Source of the DNA: Amycolatopsis alba DSM 44262
GTDB lineage: Bacteria > Actinomycetota > Actinomycetes > Mycobacteriales > Pseudonocardiaceae
DNA length: 64,000 nt
Assembly: GCF_000384215.1 (NCBI RefSeq)
Contig: NZ_KB913032.1
Location: forward strand, 521,021-585,020
Direction: 5' to 3'
The translations under genes were made by a program, and so were the position numbers. Positions 49,053-58,900 of the stretch are shown piece after piece (positions within the stretch are counted from its first letter, which is position 1; each line of letters starts with the position of its first letter). The notes beneath the pieces were generated by a model. The model saw only the letters and a list, made by a program, of their open reading frames with translations, made no database searches and was not told the DNA's origin.

Positions 49053-51953
49053 GTGAAATACGGTCATTCCGTGCCCCGAATCCCGCTCCCTCGCACGCGA
49101 GGCGCGAAGCTCACCGCGCTCGCCGCGGTCGTGGTGGTCCTGGCCGCCGCGGCCGTCGTGTGGACGAACAGCGAACCCGCCCCGTCCGCGGTCAAAACCC
49201 AGGAAGCGACCCTCGACCTGCCCGAATCCACGGGCTCCTCCGAGGTCGTCAAGATCGACACGACCACGTACCTCCCCGAGCAGACCCCCGCTCCTGCCGT
49301 CCTGCTCGCCCACGGTTTCGGCGGCGACAAGAACAGTGTCGCCACGGAAGCCCGCGAACTCGCCGAAAAGGGTTTCGTCGTGCTCACCTGGTCCGCGCGC
49401 GGTTTCGGCCGCAGCACCGGGAAGATCGCGCTGAACGACCCCGACCGCGAAGTCGCCGACGCCCGCAAGCTGATCGACAACCTGGCCTCGCGGCCCGAGG
49501 TGCTCAGCGAGAACGGCGACCCGAAGGTGGCCGTGTCCGGCGCTTCGTACGGCGGCGCTCTCTCCCTGCTGCTGGCCGGGACCGACAAACGGGTCGACGC
49601 GATCGCGCCGGTGATCACCTACAACGACCTCGCGCAGGGTCTTTTCCCGAACGCCGCCACCCCGGCCGCGCCGGACGCCACCACTCCGGCGGCCGGCGCG
49701 TTCGCCGCGGACGGCGTTTTCAAAAGGTCGTGGGCAGGCATCTTCTTCTCCGCCGGTTCCGGCGCGGCGCAGGGCGGCTCCCCCGCCAACGACGCGCCCG
49801 AAGCCGGTGACCAGACGAGTGAATCCGGTGCGTCGCAGGGCACGGGCGCGGCGGCGCAGTCCCTGCCGACCGGCGGCCCGAACGGACAGCGGCCGCCGTC
49901 CGGTCCGGCCGACCCTTGTGGACGGTTCACCGCCGACGTCTGCCAGGCGTACACCGAACTCGCCACCACCGGCAAGGCGAGCCAGAAGACCGTCGACCTG
50001 CTCCGCCGCGTCTCCCCCGCGTCCGTGACGGACAAGATCACCGTGCCGACCCTGCTGGTGCAGGGCGAAAGCGACACCCTGTTCGGCTTGGACCAGTCCG
50101 ACGCGACAGCCCGGCAGATCGCCGCGGCGGGTGGCAAGGTCCGCACGATCTGGTACACCGGCGGCCACGACGGCGGAAAGCCAGGGCAGAAACTTCGGGC
50201 GCAGATCGCCGACTTCCTCAAGTTCTCCCTCACCGGCCAGGGCACCGACCCCGGCACCGGCTTCAGCTACGACATCCAGGGCACGCTGCGGGCCAACGGC
50301 GCCCCTTCGGTCCGGACCGTCACCACACCGGCGTATCCGGGAGCCACCGGGGACCCCACCGAACGGAAGCAGTTCACTCTGGAGGGTCCGGCTCAGCTGG
50401 TCGTCCGGCCAGCGGGCGGCAACCCCGCCGCGGTGAGCGGCATCCCCGGACTGAACGGCGCGGTGGCGGGCTCGTCCCGGCTGTCCGGACTGTTCAGTGT
50501 GGACCCACCGGGTCAGGCGGCGCAGTTCGCGACGCGGCCGCTCGACGCGCAGACGGTCGTGACCGGTTCGTCCACGGTCCGCCTGCGGATCTCCGCGGAT
50601 CCGGCCGCCGCTGCCCCGCAGAAGGAAGCCGTTCTCTTCGCAAAGCTCTACGACGTCAACTCGGAAGGCGTCCGCACGCTTCCGGCCAACGCCGTCGCGC
50701 CCTTCCGCGTTTCCGGCCTGCCCGCCGACGGCAGCCCGGTCGAGGTGACGGTGACCCTGCCGGGCATCGTGCGGCCGCTGGACGCCGGGCACACGCTCCG
50801 GCTGGTCGTCGGCACGACGGACCAGTCGTTCGCGACGCCGGTGGAACCCGCGGTGTTCCGCATCGAGCTGGCGGACGGCGGACGGCTCGGCGTCCCGGTC
50901 GTCCACGGCACCTCGGTCGGCGCGGGCGCGCCCATCGCGCAGCTGCTCGGGATCAGCGGGACGCTCCTCGCGGGCATCGCGATCACGGTGATCGCCGCGT
51001 TCCGCCGCCGCCGCGCGCACGACGTCGACGAGAGCCTGGCGAAGACGCCGCTGGTGATCGAAGGACTGCGCAAGGCCTACGCGGGCGGTTTCGTCGCCGT
51101 GAAGGACCTGTCGTTCCGGGTCGAACCCGGTCAGGTCCTCGGGCTGCTCGGGCCGAACGGCGCGGGCAAGACGACGACCCTGCGCATGCTGATGGGCCTC
51201 ATCACGCCGACGGCGGGCCACATCCGCGTCTTCGGCCACCTGATCGCGCCCGGCGCGCCGGTGCTGTCCAGGATCGGGTCCTTTGTGGAGGGTTCGGGTT
51301 TCCTGCCGCACTTGTCCGGCAAGGAAAACCTGGAACTGTACTGGGCGAGCACGGGCCGCCCGGACGACAAGGCGCATTTCGCCGAGGCGCTGGAGATCGC
51401 CGGTCTCGGCGACGCGGTGAACCGGCGGGTCCGCACCTACAGCCAGGGCATGCGGCAGCGGCTCGCGATCGCGCAGGCGATGCTCGGCCTGCCGGAGCTC
51501 ATGGTGCTCGACGAACCGACCAACGGGCTCGACCCGCCACAGATCCATCAGATGCGCGAGGTGCTCCAGCGCTACGCGGCGACCGGGCGCACCGTGGTGG
51601 TGTCGAGCCACCTGCTGGCCGAGGTCGAGCAGACCTGTACGCACGTGGTCGTGATGCACCGCGGCATGCTGGTCGCCTCGGGTGAGGTCAGCGAACTGGC
51701 CGCGTCCAGCGGCGAGGCGACCTTCCGGGTCGACAAGCCCGCCGAAGCGGCCGAAGCGCTGCGGAAGGTCGGCGGCGTTTCCGGCGTCGACGTCGACGGT
51801 GAACTGGTCCACGCGGATCTCGACGGTCTCGCGCGCGCCGAGGCGGTCGCCGCTCTCGTGCGGGCCGGGGTCGCGGTCGAGCAGGCCGGGCCGCGGCGCC
51901 GTCTGGAAGACGCGTTCCTGCAGCTGGTCGGAGAGGACTCGAAGGGTGAGTAA
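49053..51953 (+). CDS. Extracellular S15/CocE-like hydrolase fused to ABC transporter ATPase
   Basis: A 966-aa fusion protein. A single N-terminal helix at about 17-35 (KLTALAAVVVVLAAAAVVW) leads to a large outside domain. That domain (about 60-650) is an alpha/beta hydrolase of X-Pro dipeptidyl-peptidase/CocE type: AVLLAHGFGGDKNS, GFVVLTWSARGFGRSTG, VSGASYGGALS with the nucleophile Ser, LVQGESDTLFGLDQS with Asp and WYTGGHDGG with His, then a beta-sandwich C-domain. A second helix at about 635-655 returns to the cytoplasm. A complete ABC ATPase follows: GLLGPNGAGKTTT, YSQGMRQRLAIAQAMLG and LMVLDEPTNGLD. It overlaps the permease gene by 8 bp. GTG 49053 is preferred; GTG 49071 is possible. Confidence 0.88.
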   Translation: MKYGHSVPRIPLPRTRGAKLTALAAVVVVLAAAAVVWTNSEPAPSAVKTQEATLDLPESTGSSEVVKIDTTTYLPEQTPAPAVLLAHGFGGDKNSVATEARELAEKGFVVLTWSARGFGRSTGKIALNDPDREVADARKLIDNLASRPEVLSENGDPKVAVSGASYGGALSLLLAGTDKRVDAIAPVITYNDLAQGLFPNAATPAAPDATTPAAGAFAADGVFKRSWAGIFFSAGSGAAQGGSPANDAPEAGDQTSESGASQGTGAAAQSLPTGGPNGQRPPSGPADPCGRFTADVCQAYTELATTGKASQKTVDLLRRVSPASVTDKITVPTLLVQGESDTLFGLDQSDATARQIAAAGGKVRTIWYTGGHDGGKPGQKLRAQIADFLKFSLTGQGTDPGTGFSYDIQGTLRANGAPSVRTVTTPAYPGATGDPTERKQFTLEGPAQLVVRPAGGNPAAVSGIPGLNGAVAGSSRLSGLFSVDPPGQAAQFATRPLDAQTVVTGSSTVRLRISADPAAAAPQKEAVLFAKLYDVNSEGVRTLPANAVAPFRVSGLPADGSPVEVTVTLPGIVRPLDAGHTLRLVVGTTDQSFATPVEPAVFRIELADGGRLGVPVVHGTSVGAGAPIAQLLGISGTLLAGIAITVIAAFRRRRAHDVDESLAKTPLVIEGLRKAYAGGFVAVKDLSFRVEPGQVLGLLGPNGAGKTTTLRMLMGLITPTAGHIRVFGHLIAPGAPVLSRIGSFVEGSGFLPHLSGKENLELYWASTGRPDDKAHFAEALEIAGLGDAVNRRVRTYSQGMRQRLAIAQAMLGLPELMVLDEPTNGLDPPQIHQMREVLQRYAATGRTVVVSSHLLAEVEQTCTHVVVMHRGMLVASGEVSELAASSGEATFRVDKPAEAAEALRKVGGVSGVDVDGELVHADLDGLARAEAVAALVRAGVAVEQAGPRRRLEDAFLQLVGEDSKGE

Positions 51954-52905
51954 GACCAATGGTTCCGGCCCGGTGACACGGGCGGATCACGGCGTGCACA
52001 CCGATCCGGCGGCACTGCTGGAGCTGACCGAGGTCGCGTCGCACGAACGGACCGAGGTCGGCCCGGACGGGGCGGTGGCAGGCTACCGCGCCGACCGGAC
52101 GCTGCGGCTCGGCGTCGAGCTGAAACGGCAGCTCAAACGACGGCGGACCCAGCTCATGCTGGGGTTCGTCGCGCTGCTGCCGTTCATCCTGGTGATCGCC
52201 TTCGAGATCGGGCAGGCCAACCCGAACCGCCGCAGCGGCGGGTTCGTCGACCTCGCCACCGCGAGCGCGCCGAACTTCGTGGTGCTCGCGCTGTTCGTCT
52301 CCGGGACGTTCCTGCTCCCGATGATCGTGGCGCTGTTCTACGGCGACACGATCGCGAGCGAGGCGTCGTGGTCGAGCCTGAAATACCTGCTCGCGATGCC
52401 GGTCCCCCGGCATCGGGTGCTGCGGCAGAAGGCGATCGTCTCCGGCATCCTGTCCGCGGCCGCGCTGATCCTGTTACCGCTGGTGGCGCTGCTGGTGGGC
52501 GTCATCTGGTACGGCGCGGGCGACGCGATCAGCCCGACCGGGGACGCGGTGTCGTTCAGCGACAGCCTCGTGGCGATGGGGCTGGCGACGATCTACATCA
52601 TCCTGCAGCTGGCGTGGGTGGCCGGGCTCGCGATGTTGCTCTCGGTCGCCACCGACGCCCCGCTGGGTGCCGTCGGCGGCGCGGTGATCGTCGCGATCGT
52701 TTCGCAGATCCTCGACCAGATCACCGCGCTGGAAGGGCTCCGCGACTATCTGCCGACGCATTTCGCGTTCTCGTGGATGGATCTCATCTCCACCGACATC
52801 GACTGGACGAACATGGCCAACGGCATGCTGTCTGCGGCGTTATACGGCACGGTGTTCTTCCTGCTGGCCGGCCGCCGGTTCGCGACGAAGGACATCACCA
52901 GCTGA
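51946..52905 (+). CDS. ABC transporter permease, ABC-2 type
   Basis: A 319-aa membrane protein. A polar N-terminus of about 60 residues is followed by six hydrophobic helices (LMLGFVALLPFILVIAFEIG, NFVVLALFVSGTFLLPMIVALFYG, AALILLPLVALLVGVIWYG, ATIYIILQLAWVAGLAMLLSV, AVGGAVIVAIVSQILDQI, and a final one). A coupling-type loop EASWSSLKYLLAMPVPRHRVLRQK is also present. It is translated from GTG 51946, overlapping the fusion ATPase by 8 bp, so they form one transporter. The substrate is unknown; the attached outside hydrolase hints at peptide or ester handling at the cell surface. Confidence 0.88.
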   Translation: MSKTNGSGPVTRADHGVHTDPAALLELTEVASHERTEVGPDGAVAGYRADRTLRLGVELKRQLKRRRTQLMLGFVALLPFILVIAFEIGQANPNRRSGGFVDLATASAPNFVVLALFVSGTFLLPMIVALFYGDTIASEASWSSLKYLLAMPVPRHRVLRQKAIVSGILSAAALILLPLVALLVGVIWYGAGDAISPTGDAVSFSDSLVAMGLATIYIILQLAWVAGLAMLLSVATDAPLGAVGGAVIVAIVSQILDQITALEGLRDYLPTHFAFSWMDLISTDIDWTNMANGMLSAALYGTVFFLLAGRRFATKDITS

Positions 52906-52928
52906 GAGCGTTTCCGCACCGGAAAATC

Positions 52929-52977
52929 ACCGGGGTCCACCGGGAAGACGAAAACTTCTTCCTTGGTGGGCACCGGT
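52929..52977 (+). terminator. Imperfect hairpin after ABC transporter operon
   Basis: A long imperfect stem runs from ACCGG-GGTCCACC-GGGAAGA to TCTTCC-TTGGTGGGC-ACCGGT around a CGAAAAC loop, starting 24 bases after the permease stop. It probably terminates the operon. Confidence 0.5.
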
Positions 52978-53163
52978 TTTCACTGGCCGTGGCGACCTTC
53001 ACCCATTAGCGCCGGTAATCGGTGTTTCATGCGCATGCGACCATTGATTTTTCCGATCATCGACTCATTGGGTGAAAAGTTCGCATTCACCTTCGGGACT
53101 CCCTGAGAAATCCTTATCTTCAGGGGAAAGAAGCCGCATCGAGCAGAAAGCGGGGACGTGACC

Positions 53164-53586
53164 ATGACCCAGTCACTCGAGATCCCGGTGCAGGAATTCT
53201 CCCTTGCTTGGACGATGACCGCGGCCAAAGGCGGCAGGGTGGGGTTCGCCGCCTCGGGCCAGGTGACGCTTCTCGACAACAAGCGCTTCTACAAGATCGA
53301 CGGTGTCCTCTACATCTCCGAGGGCAGCGCCTACTGCCGTGACATCGGCAACCCGCATCTGTTCGTCCGCCGCAACGGCGTCGAGGAGAGCGGCAGGCAG
53401 TGGGGCTGGGAGACCATCTGCAACCGCAAGTCCTGCAGCAGGCTGTGCGCGATGGACGCCTACTTCGTCCGCACCGGCTACTGGGCGCCCGCCGACAAGG
53501 CCATCCAGCTGAGCATCGGCGCCGAGTCCGGCTGGAACCGCAAGCGGTCCTTCAGCCCGACGATCACCGTGCGCCTCGACGATTAG
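53164..53586 (+). CDS. Uncharacterised Cys-containing protein (140 aa)
   Basis: A 140-aa soluble protein I do not recognise. It is beta-rich, with RVGFAASGQVTLLDNKRFYKIDGVLYISEG followed by NPHLFVRRNGVEES. A cluster of cysteines (YCRDIG; ICNRKSCSRLCAMD) could bind a metal or form disulfides. There is no signal peptide. GGGGA lies 7 bases before ATG 53164; the GTG at 53158 is in frame. It stands alone between the ABC operon and the enoyl-CoA hydratase gene. Confidence 0.65.
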   Translation: MTQSLEIPVQEFSLAWTMTAAKGGRVGFAASGQVTLLDNKRFYKIDGVLYISEGSAYCRDIGNPHLFVRRNGVEESGRQWGWETICNRKSCSRLCAMDAYFVRTGYWAPADKAIQLSIGAESGWNRKRSFSPTITVRLDD

Positions 53587-53629
53587 CGGTCCACTGTAGA
53601 TCTTCGCGGGCTCGGGTACGGTCGGGCGC

Positions 53630-54400
53630 ATGGCCACCTCCTCGATCCGCGTGGACGACGAAGGCGGGATCGCCGTCGTCACCCTCCAGCACGGCAAAGC
53701 GAACACCCTCGACACGGAGTTCTGTCAAGAACTGGCCGTCCGGCTCGAAGACGTCCAGCTCGGCGGTTTCCGCGGCGTCGTGCTGACCGGTACCGGCGGC
53801 ATCTTCTCGGCGGGCGTCGACCTGCGGCGGGTGCACGACGGCGGCGCGGGCTACATCGAGGACTTCCTGCCCGCGCTGTCGGACGCCTTCCTGTCGGTGT
53901 TCGGTTTCCCCGGTCCGGTGGTCGCGGCCGTCAACGGGCACGCGATCGCGGGCGGGGCGGTGCTGGCCGCCGCCTGCGACCGCCGTGTCCTCGCCGACGG
54001 CCCGAGCCGGATCGGGATCACCGAACTGCTCGTCGGCGTGCCGTTCCCGTTGGCGGCGCTGGAGATCCTGCGTTCCGGGTTCGGCGCCGACCTCCTCGCC
54101 GAGCTCGCGTTCCTCGGCGAGACCCACCTGCCGTCGGACGCGCTCCGGCTCGGCATGGTGAACGAGGTGACCGCGCCGGAGACCGTGCTCCCGAGGGCGA
54201 TCGAGGTGGCCACGAAGCTCGCCGAGATCCCCGCCGCCGCGTACGCGCACACGAAGGCGCAGCTGCACCGGCCGTTCCACGAGCGGATCGCCGAACACCG
54301 CTCCGGGGACGACGCCCACGTCCTCGAACTGTGGAGCTCTCCCGAGGCGCTCACGGCCATCAAGGCCTACGTCGACAGGGTGCTCCACCGCGACGGCTGA
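53630..54400 (+). CDS. Enoyl-CoA hydratase/isomerase family protein
   Basis: A 256-aa crotonase-fold enzyme. The oxyanion-hole motifs are present: IFSAGVDLRRVHDGG and VAAVNGHAIAGGAVLAAACDRRVLADGPSRIGITELLVGVPFP. It lacks the standard catalytic Glu pair in an obvious position, as do many family members with other activities. It is monocistronic. It would act on acyl-CoA in lipid or branched-chain metabolism; the specific step is unknown. Confidence 0.9.
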   Translation: MATSSIRVDDEGGIAVVTLQHGKANTLDTEFCQELAVRLEDVQLGGFRGVVLTGTGGIFSAGVDLRRVHDGGAGYIEDFLPALSDAFLSVFGFPGPVVAAVNGHAIAGGAVLAAACDRRVLADGPSRIGITELLVGVPFPLAALEILRSGFGADLLAELAFLGETHLPSDALRLGMVNEVTAPETVLPRAIEVATKLAEIPAAAYAHTKAQLHRPFHERIAEHRSGDDAHVLELWSSPEALTAIKAYVDRVLHRDG

Positions 54401-54500
54401 GCGTCCCGGTCACCGGGACACCGTCCGGATAGGCGATTGCCCACCGGCGGGGACTCTGTGAGTATCCGACCGCTCAGCAGCTCCGATGGGGAGGGCATGG

Positions 54501-55910
54501 ATGCGGAAGCTCACGGCCGCGTGGTCGGTTCTGGCGACAACCGTTCTCGCACTGGCCGGGTTGACTCCGGCCGCGCAGGCGGCACCCGACGACATCAAGG
54601 ACGCGCTGGGACGGATCCCCGGCCTGACCGTCGTCTCGGAGAATCCGGCGCCGGTCGGGTTCCGGTTCTTCAAACTCGCCTACACCCAGCCCGTCGATCA
54701 CCGCAGGCCGGGCGCCGGTACCTTCCAGCAGCGCTTCACCTTGCTGCACAAGGACTTCCGTTCGCCGACCGTGGCGTACACGAGCGGGTACAACGTCTCG
54801 GAGGCGGCCAACCGCTCGGAGCCGACGCAGATCGTCGACGGCAACCAGCTGTCCATGGAGTACCGGTTCTTCACTCCCTCGCGGCCGGAGCACCCGGACT
54901 GGGGCAAGCAGCTGACGATCTGGCAGGCCGCCGCCGACCAGCACCGCGCGGTCGAGGCGTTCAAGCGGCTCTATCCGGGCAAGTGGCTCGCGACCGGCGG
55001 CAGCAAGGGCGGTATGACGGCGACCTACTTCCGTAGGTTCTTCCCGAACGACGTCGACGCGACGATCCCCTACGTCGCGCCCAACGACGTCGTCAACTCG
55101 CACGACCGCTACAACCGGTTCCTGGCGAAGGTCGGCGACGACCCGGCCTGCCGTTCGGCGCTGAAGGCGATCCAGCGTGACGTGCTGACGCGGCGCTCGG
55201 AGTTCGCGGCGCTCGCCGCCGCCGACGCGACCAGGAACGGTTACACGTTCAAGACCGTCGGCTCGGCCGACGTGTCGCTGGAGATCTCGGTGATCGACTC
55301 GTACTTCGCCTTCTGGCAGTACCAGAAGCAGGCGGACTGCGCGACGGTCCCGAAGGCCGGTGCCCCGGCGTCCGAGGTCTACGCCTGGTTCCAGCGCGTC
55401 GAGAGCCTCAACACCTACGCCGACCAGAACCTCGAGATCTATGTCCCCTACTACTTCCAGGCGGCCTACCAGCTCGGCGCCCCCGAGTCGTACGAAGACT
55501 ATCTCCGGGACCTGCTGCGCTACCCCGGCCGCAACGTGTCACGGACGTTCGTGCCGTCGTCCGTCGACATCCCCCGGTTCGACCACCTGGCGATGCCGGA
55601 CATCGACTTCTGGGTGAAGTCGCAGGGCAAGCGGCTGCTGTTCGTCTACGGCGGCAACGACCCCTGGGGCGCCGAACCGTTCCGCCTCGGATTCGGCACG
55701 AAGGACTCCTACAGCTACACCGTGCCGGGCGGCAACCACGGCGCCCGGATCGCGCAGCTTCCCGCGGCCCAGGCCGCCGAAGCGACGAACACCGTGCGGC
55801 GATGGGCCGGGCTGCCCCCGGTCTCACCCGGCGTCAGCACACGTTCGGTCCCCGCCGGGTTCCCGGACTTCGACGCGGACCTGACCATGGTGGAGCGCCC
55901 GCGCCTCTGA
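54501..55910 (+). CDS. Secreted S37-family (PS-10) prolyl aminopeptidase
   Basis: A 469-aa exported peptidase. The signal peptide ends near residue 27 (PAAQA|AP). The catalytic alpha/beta hydrolase shows the S37 nucleophile elbow LATGGSKGGMTATYFRRFFPNDVDATIPYVAPND. Late motifs LLFVYGGNDPWGAEPF (Asp) and VPGGNHGARI (His) complete the triad. The family includes the Streptomyces mobaraensis prolyl tri/tetrapeptidyl aminopeptidase. ATG 54501 is chosen because GGGAGG lies 7 bases upstream; an in-frame ATG at 54486 has no such site. Confidence 0.88.
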   Translation: MRKLTAAWSVLATTVLALAGLTPAAQAAPDDIKDALGRIPGLTVVSENPAPVGFRFFKLAYTQPVDHRRPGAGTFQQRFTLLHKDFRSPTVAYTSGYNVSEAANRSEPTQIVDGNQLSMEYRFFTPSRPEHPDWGKQLTIWQAAADQHRAVEAFKRLYPGKWLATGGSKGGMTATYFRRFFPNDVDATIPYVAPNDVVNSHDRYNRFLAKVGDDPACRSALKAIQRDVLTRRSEFAALAAADATRNGYTFKTVGSADVSLEISVIDSYFAFWQYQKQADCATVPKAGAPASEVYAWFQRVESLNTYADQNLEIYVPYYFQAAYQLGAPESYEDYLRDLLRYPGRNVSRTFVPSSVDIPRFDHLAMPDIDFWVKSQGKRLLFVYGGNDPWGAEPFRLGFGTKDSYSYTVPGGNHGARIAQLPAAQAAEATNTVRRWAGLPPVSPGVSTRSVPAGFPDFDADLTMVERPRL

Positions 55911-55982
55911 TCGGGTCCGGGGGCGGAATGACAACTTCTCGTCACTTCCGCCCCTCCCGCCACGGGGCTAATGTGACCGGCG

Positions 55983-58900
55983 ATGCTGGAGGGGATCGAC
56001 GAGGACGACATCGCGTTCGATGAGCTGTGTTCGGCCTTCGACGACGCCGTGTCACGCGCGACGGACGGTTCGGTCGGCGCCCTCACCGAGGTCGTGGAGT
56101 TCGGCGACGCCCTGATCGAGCGGGACGACGGCTCGGGATCACTCGATCGACTCCATATCCGCTACCTGCAAGGCCTGGCTCTTCTGCAGCGTTTCGACGA
56201 AACGCGGAAAGCGGATCCGGATTCGGACGGGGAAGACCGGGATCGCGCGATCGACGCGTTTCGTGAGGTGAGGAACGCTCTCCCACCGGAAAACCCAGCG
56301 GGTCCCGAAGTCGCCCTGCGCCTCGGCATGGCGCTCGCCCACCGGATCCTCCAGCAGGACAAGACGCCGCCGACGGACCTGACCGAGGCGATCGACTCGC
56401 TGACGGCCGCGCTCGACGCGGCCGAATCCTTCGACCCGGCCATGATCCGGCCGGCGAGGCAACGGCTGGGCGCCCTGTTCACGGTCCGCTTCCTCAGGGC
56501 GGGCGGCGACCAGGACGACCGGATCCGCGCGACCGCCGAACTGGACGGGCTCGTCGCGGATCCCGCCTCGCCGCAGGAAATCGTCGATTCCGCTCATCTC
56601 GGTCTCGCCCTGCTCACGCTCTCCGGATCGGCGCCCGCCGACCTGCGCCGGGGTGCCGAAGGGCTGACCTCGAAAGTGCTCGACGACCTCAAGAACGCTT
56701 ACACCCTCCACGATCAGGCCTCGACCGATGCCGTGCTGCATCATCTGGGAGCCATTTCGGCGCGGGACAACCCGTTCGGAGCGGGCGTCTCGCTGCTCCA
56801 GACGTTGACGAGGATGACCCGGAACCCCGCCGAGTCCTCCGCGGACGACATCCGCCTGCTCCGGGATTCCCTCGTCGAGGCGCAGCAGGACACGACCCCC
56901 GATTCGCTGGAATCCGGCCTGCTGACGAGTATCCGGGTCACCCTCGAGACGCAACTGGCCAGGCTCGAAGGAACCGAGGATTGGCATTCGACGGAGCCGA
57001 TGGACTCGCTGGTGGACATCCTGGCCCGGCACGGCGACCATCCGATGGAGTCGCTCACCCGCGATCTCCTCGGAGCGGTCGCGACCGCTCCCGACTCCGA
57101 TTCCCTTCTGCGGGGCGACGTCAACCGCACGCTGGAACGACTCGAGCGGGCCCTGCGCGAACTGGACGACCACCCCGCACGCTCGAGCGCACTGACCAAA
57201 CTCACCATCCTCGCGATCAAGCAGGCCATCGACAGCAAGTCGCCCGACTCGGTGATCCGGATCCACGGATTGCTGACCGAAAGCCGTGAGCGTCCCGGCA
57301 CGTCGCCGCGGAACGACGCGATCCTCGCGCTGCTCCTTGGCTGGACCGAAGCGGTGCGCAGCCGGTTCGACGGTGACACCGACCGGACGAGCGCGGCGAT
57401 CAAGCTGGTCCAGGAGGCGGCCGAACGGCTTCCCGAGGACGACGAGCTCCGCCCGCTGCTGGCTCCGCAGATCTACGCCATGCTCGCCCAGCGCTACAGC
57501 ATGACGCGGGATCTGGCCGACCTCGACGCGATCGTCGATCTCGACCGGCCCTCGGCGTCGGCCGAGGGTACCGACGCACCTTCCACCAGGGCCGACGCGG
57601 CCGCGGCCTGGATGCCGCGCATGCTGAAGGTCATCACCGCCCTGGCGCGGGGCGATCGGTTGTCCCCGGCGCGGATCACCGAGCTCAGCGCCGAACTCGA
57701 TGCCGCGCTCGCCCTCGTTCCCGCCGAAGATCTGGCCTCGGGCGGCTGGGACCGGCTGCGGGGAATACTGGACATGCTCCAGGCCTCACACGACGAAACC
57801 GGCGCCGACTTCCCCAGTTCGGGACCACGTCTGGCGGCTTTCCGGGAGGCCGTCCAGAACTTCGTCCATCGGGAGGTGCCGGTCGACCCGCTGCTCGACT
57901 GGTCCCACGAGAGCGCGGCCCTGCTGATCGGCGAGGCGTTCGCGTCCCGCAACCGTGAGCGGCTGGACGAGGGCATCGCCCTGTTGACGAGGGAGTACGC
58001 CAAACCCTCCGAATTCACGCACGAACGGCTGGTGATGCTCGGCCAGCTGGGTCTCGCCTTCCGGATGCGGAACCTGATCTGGCGGCGCGCCCAGGACCTC
58101 GACAACGCGATCACCCGGCTGGAGGAAGCCCGGCTCTTCGCGCTCCGTGAACCCGGTATGCCCGACGCCGCACCGATCTTCAACCAGCTGGGCGAGTGTT
58201 ACTTCGCGCGCGGCGACACCCATCGCCGCGACCAGGCGCGTGCCGTGGCGGCCGGTCTCGACGGGCTCAGCGCGCGCATGAAGGAAGTGGTGATCCAAAC
58301 CGGTGCGAGCCGCGCGCTCGGCGCGGCACGGCATGCCGAGGGCGAGGCCGCGGAGGTCGCGCGCTGGTGCGTCGCCGCGGCCGACCACGAATCCGCCGTG
58401 CGAGCGCTGGAACTCGGCCGGGCGATGGTCCTGCACTCCGCGACCGTCGACGCCGACACCCCCGGTCTGCTCCGCGAAAGCGGGCATCCGGAGCTGGCGG
58501 CCAGCTGGGAGGAACAGGTCGGCCGTGACCAGGCCGCGGGGCTCGCCGGGCCGATCGCCACCGCCAGGATGCCGAGCACCCTGCGCCGGGACGTCCTGCT
58601 CGCGATCGAAGGGACCGAGACCGAGCAACGCCTGCTCTCACCGCCGCCGGTCGCCCAGATCGCCACCGCGTTGCGGCAGGCGGGCGCGGCGGCGATGGCG
58701 TACCTGGTCCCGCACGACGACGGTGCCGCCGGATTCGCCGTCGTGGTGTCCTCCGACGGATCCACCGGCGAGATCCCGCTTCCCGGCCTGTCCGTGTCCG
58801 ACGGCGGGCCGATCGGCGAATTCGAGGACGCTCAACGCGATGTCCAGCGCACTCGCTCCGACGAGGACGACGGACAGGCGAAAGCGCGCTGGACGAAGGC

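Noticed and set aside
49050..51959. Long minus-strand open frame opposite the hydrolase-ABC fusion
   Set aside because: Low-complexity Arg/Asp/Gly composition, no ribosome site, and fully explained by codon bias of the opposite gene.
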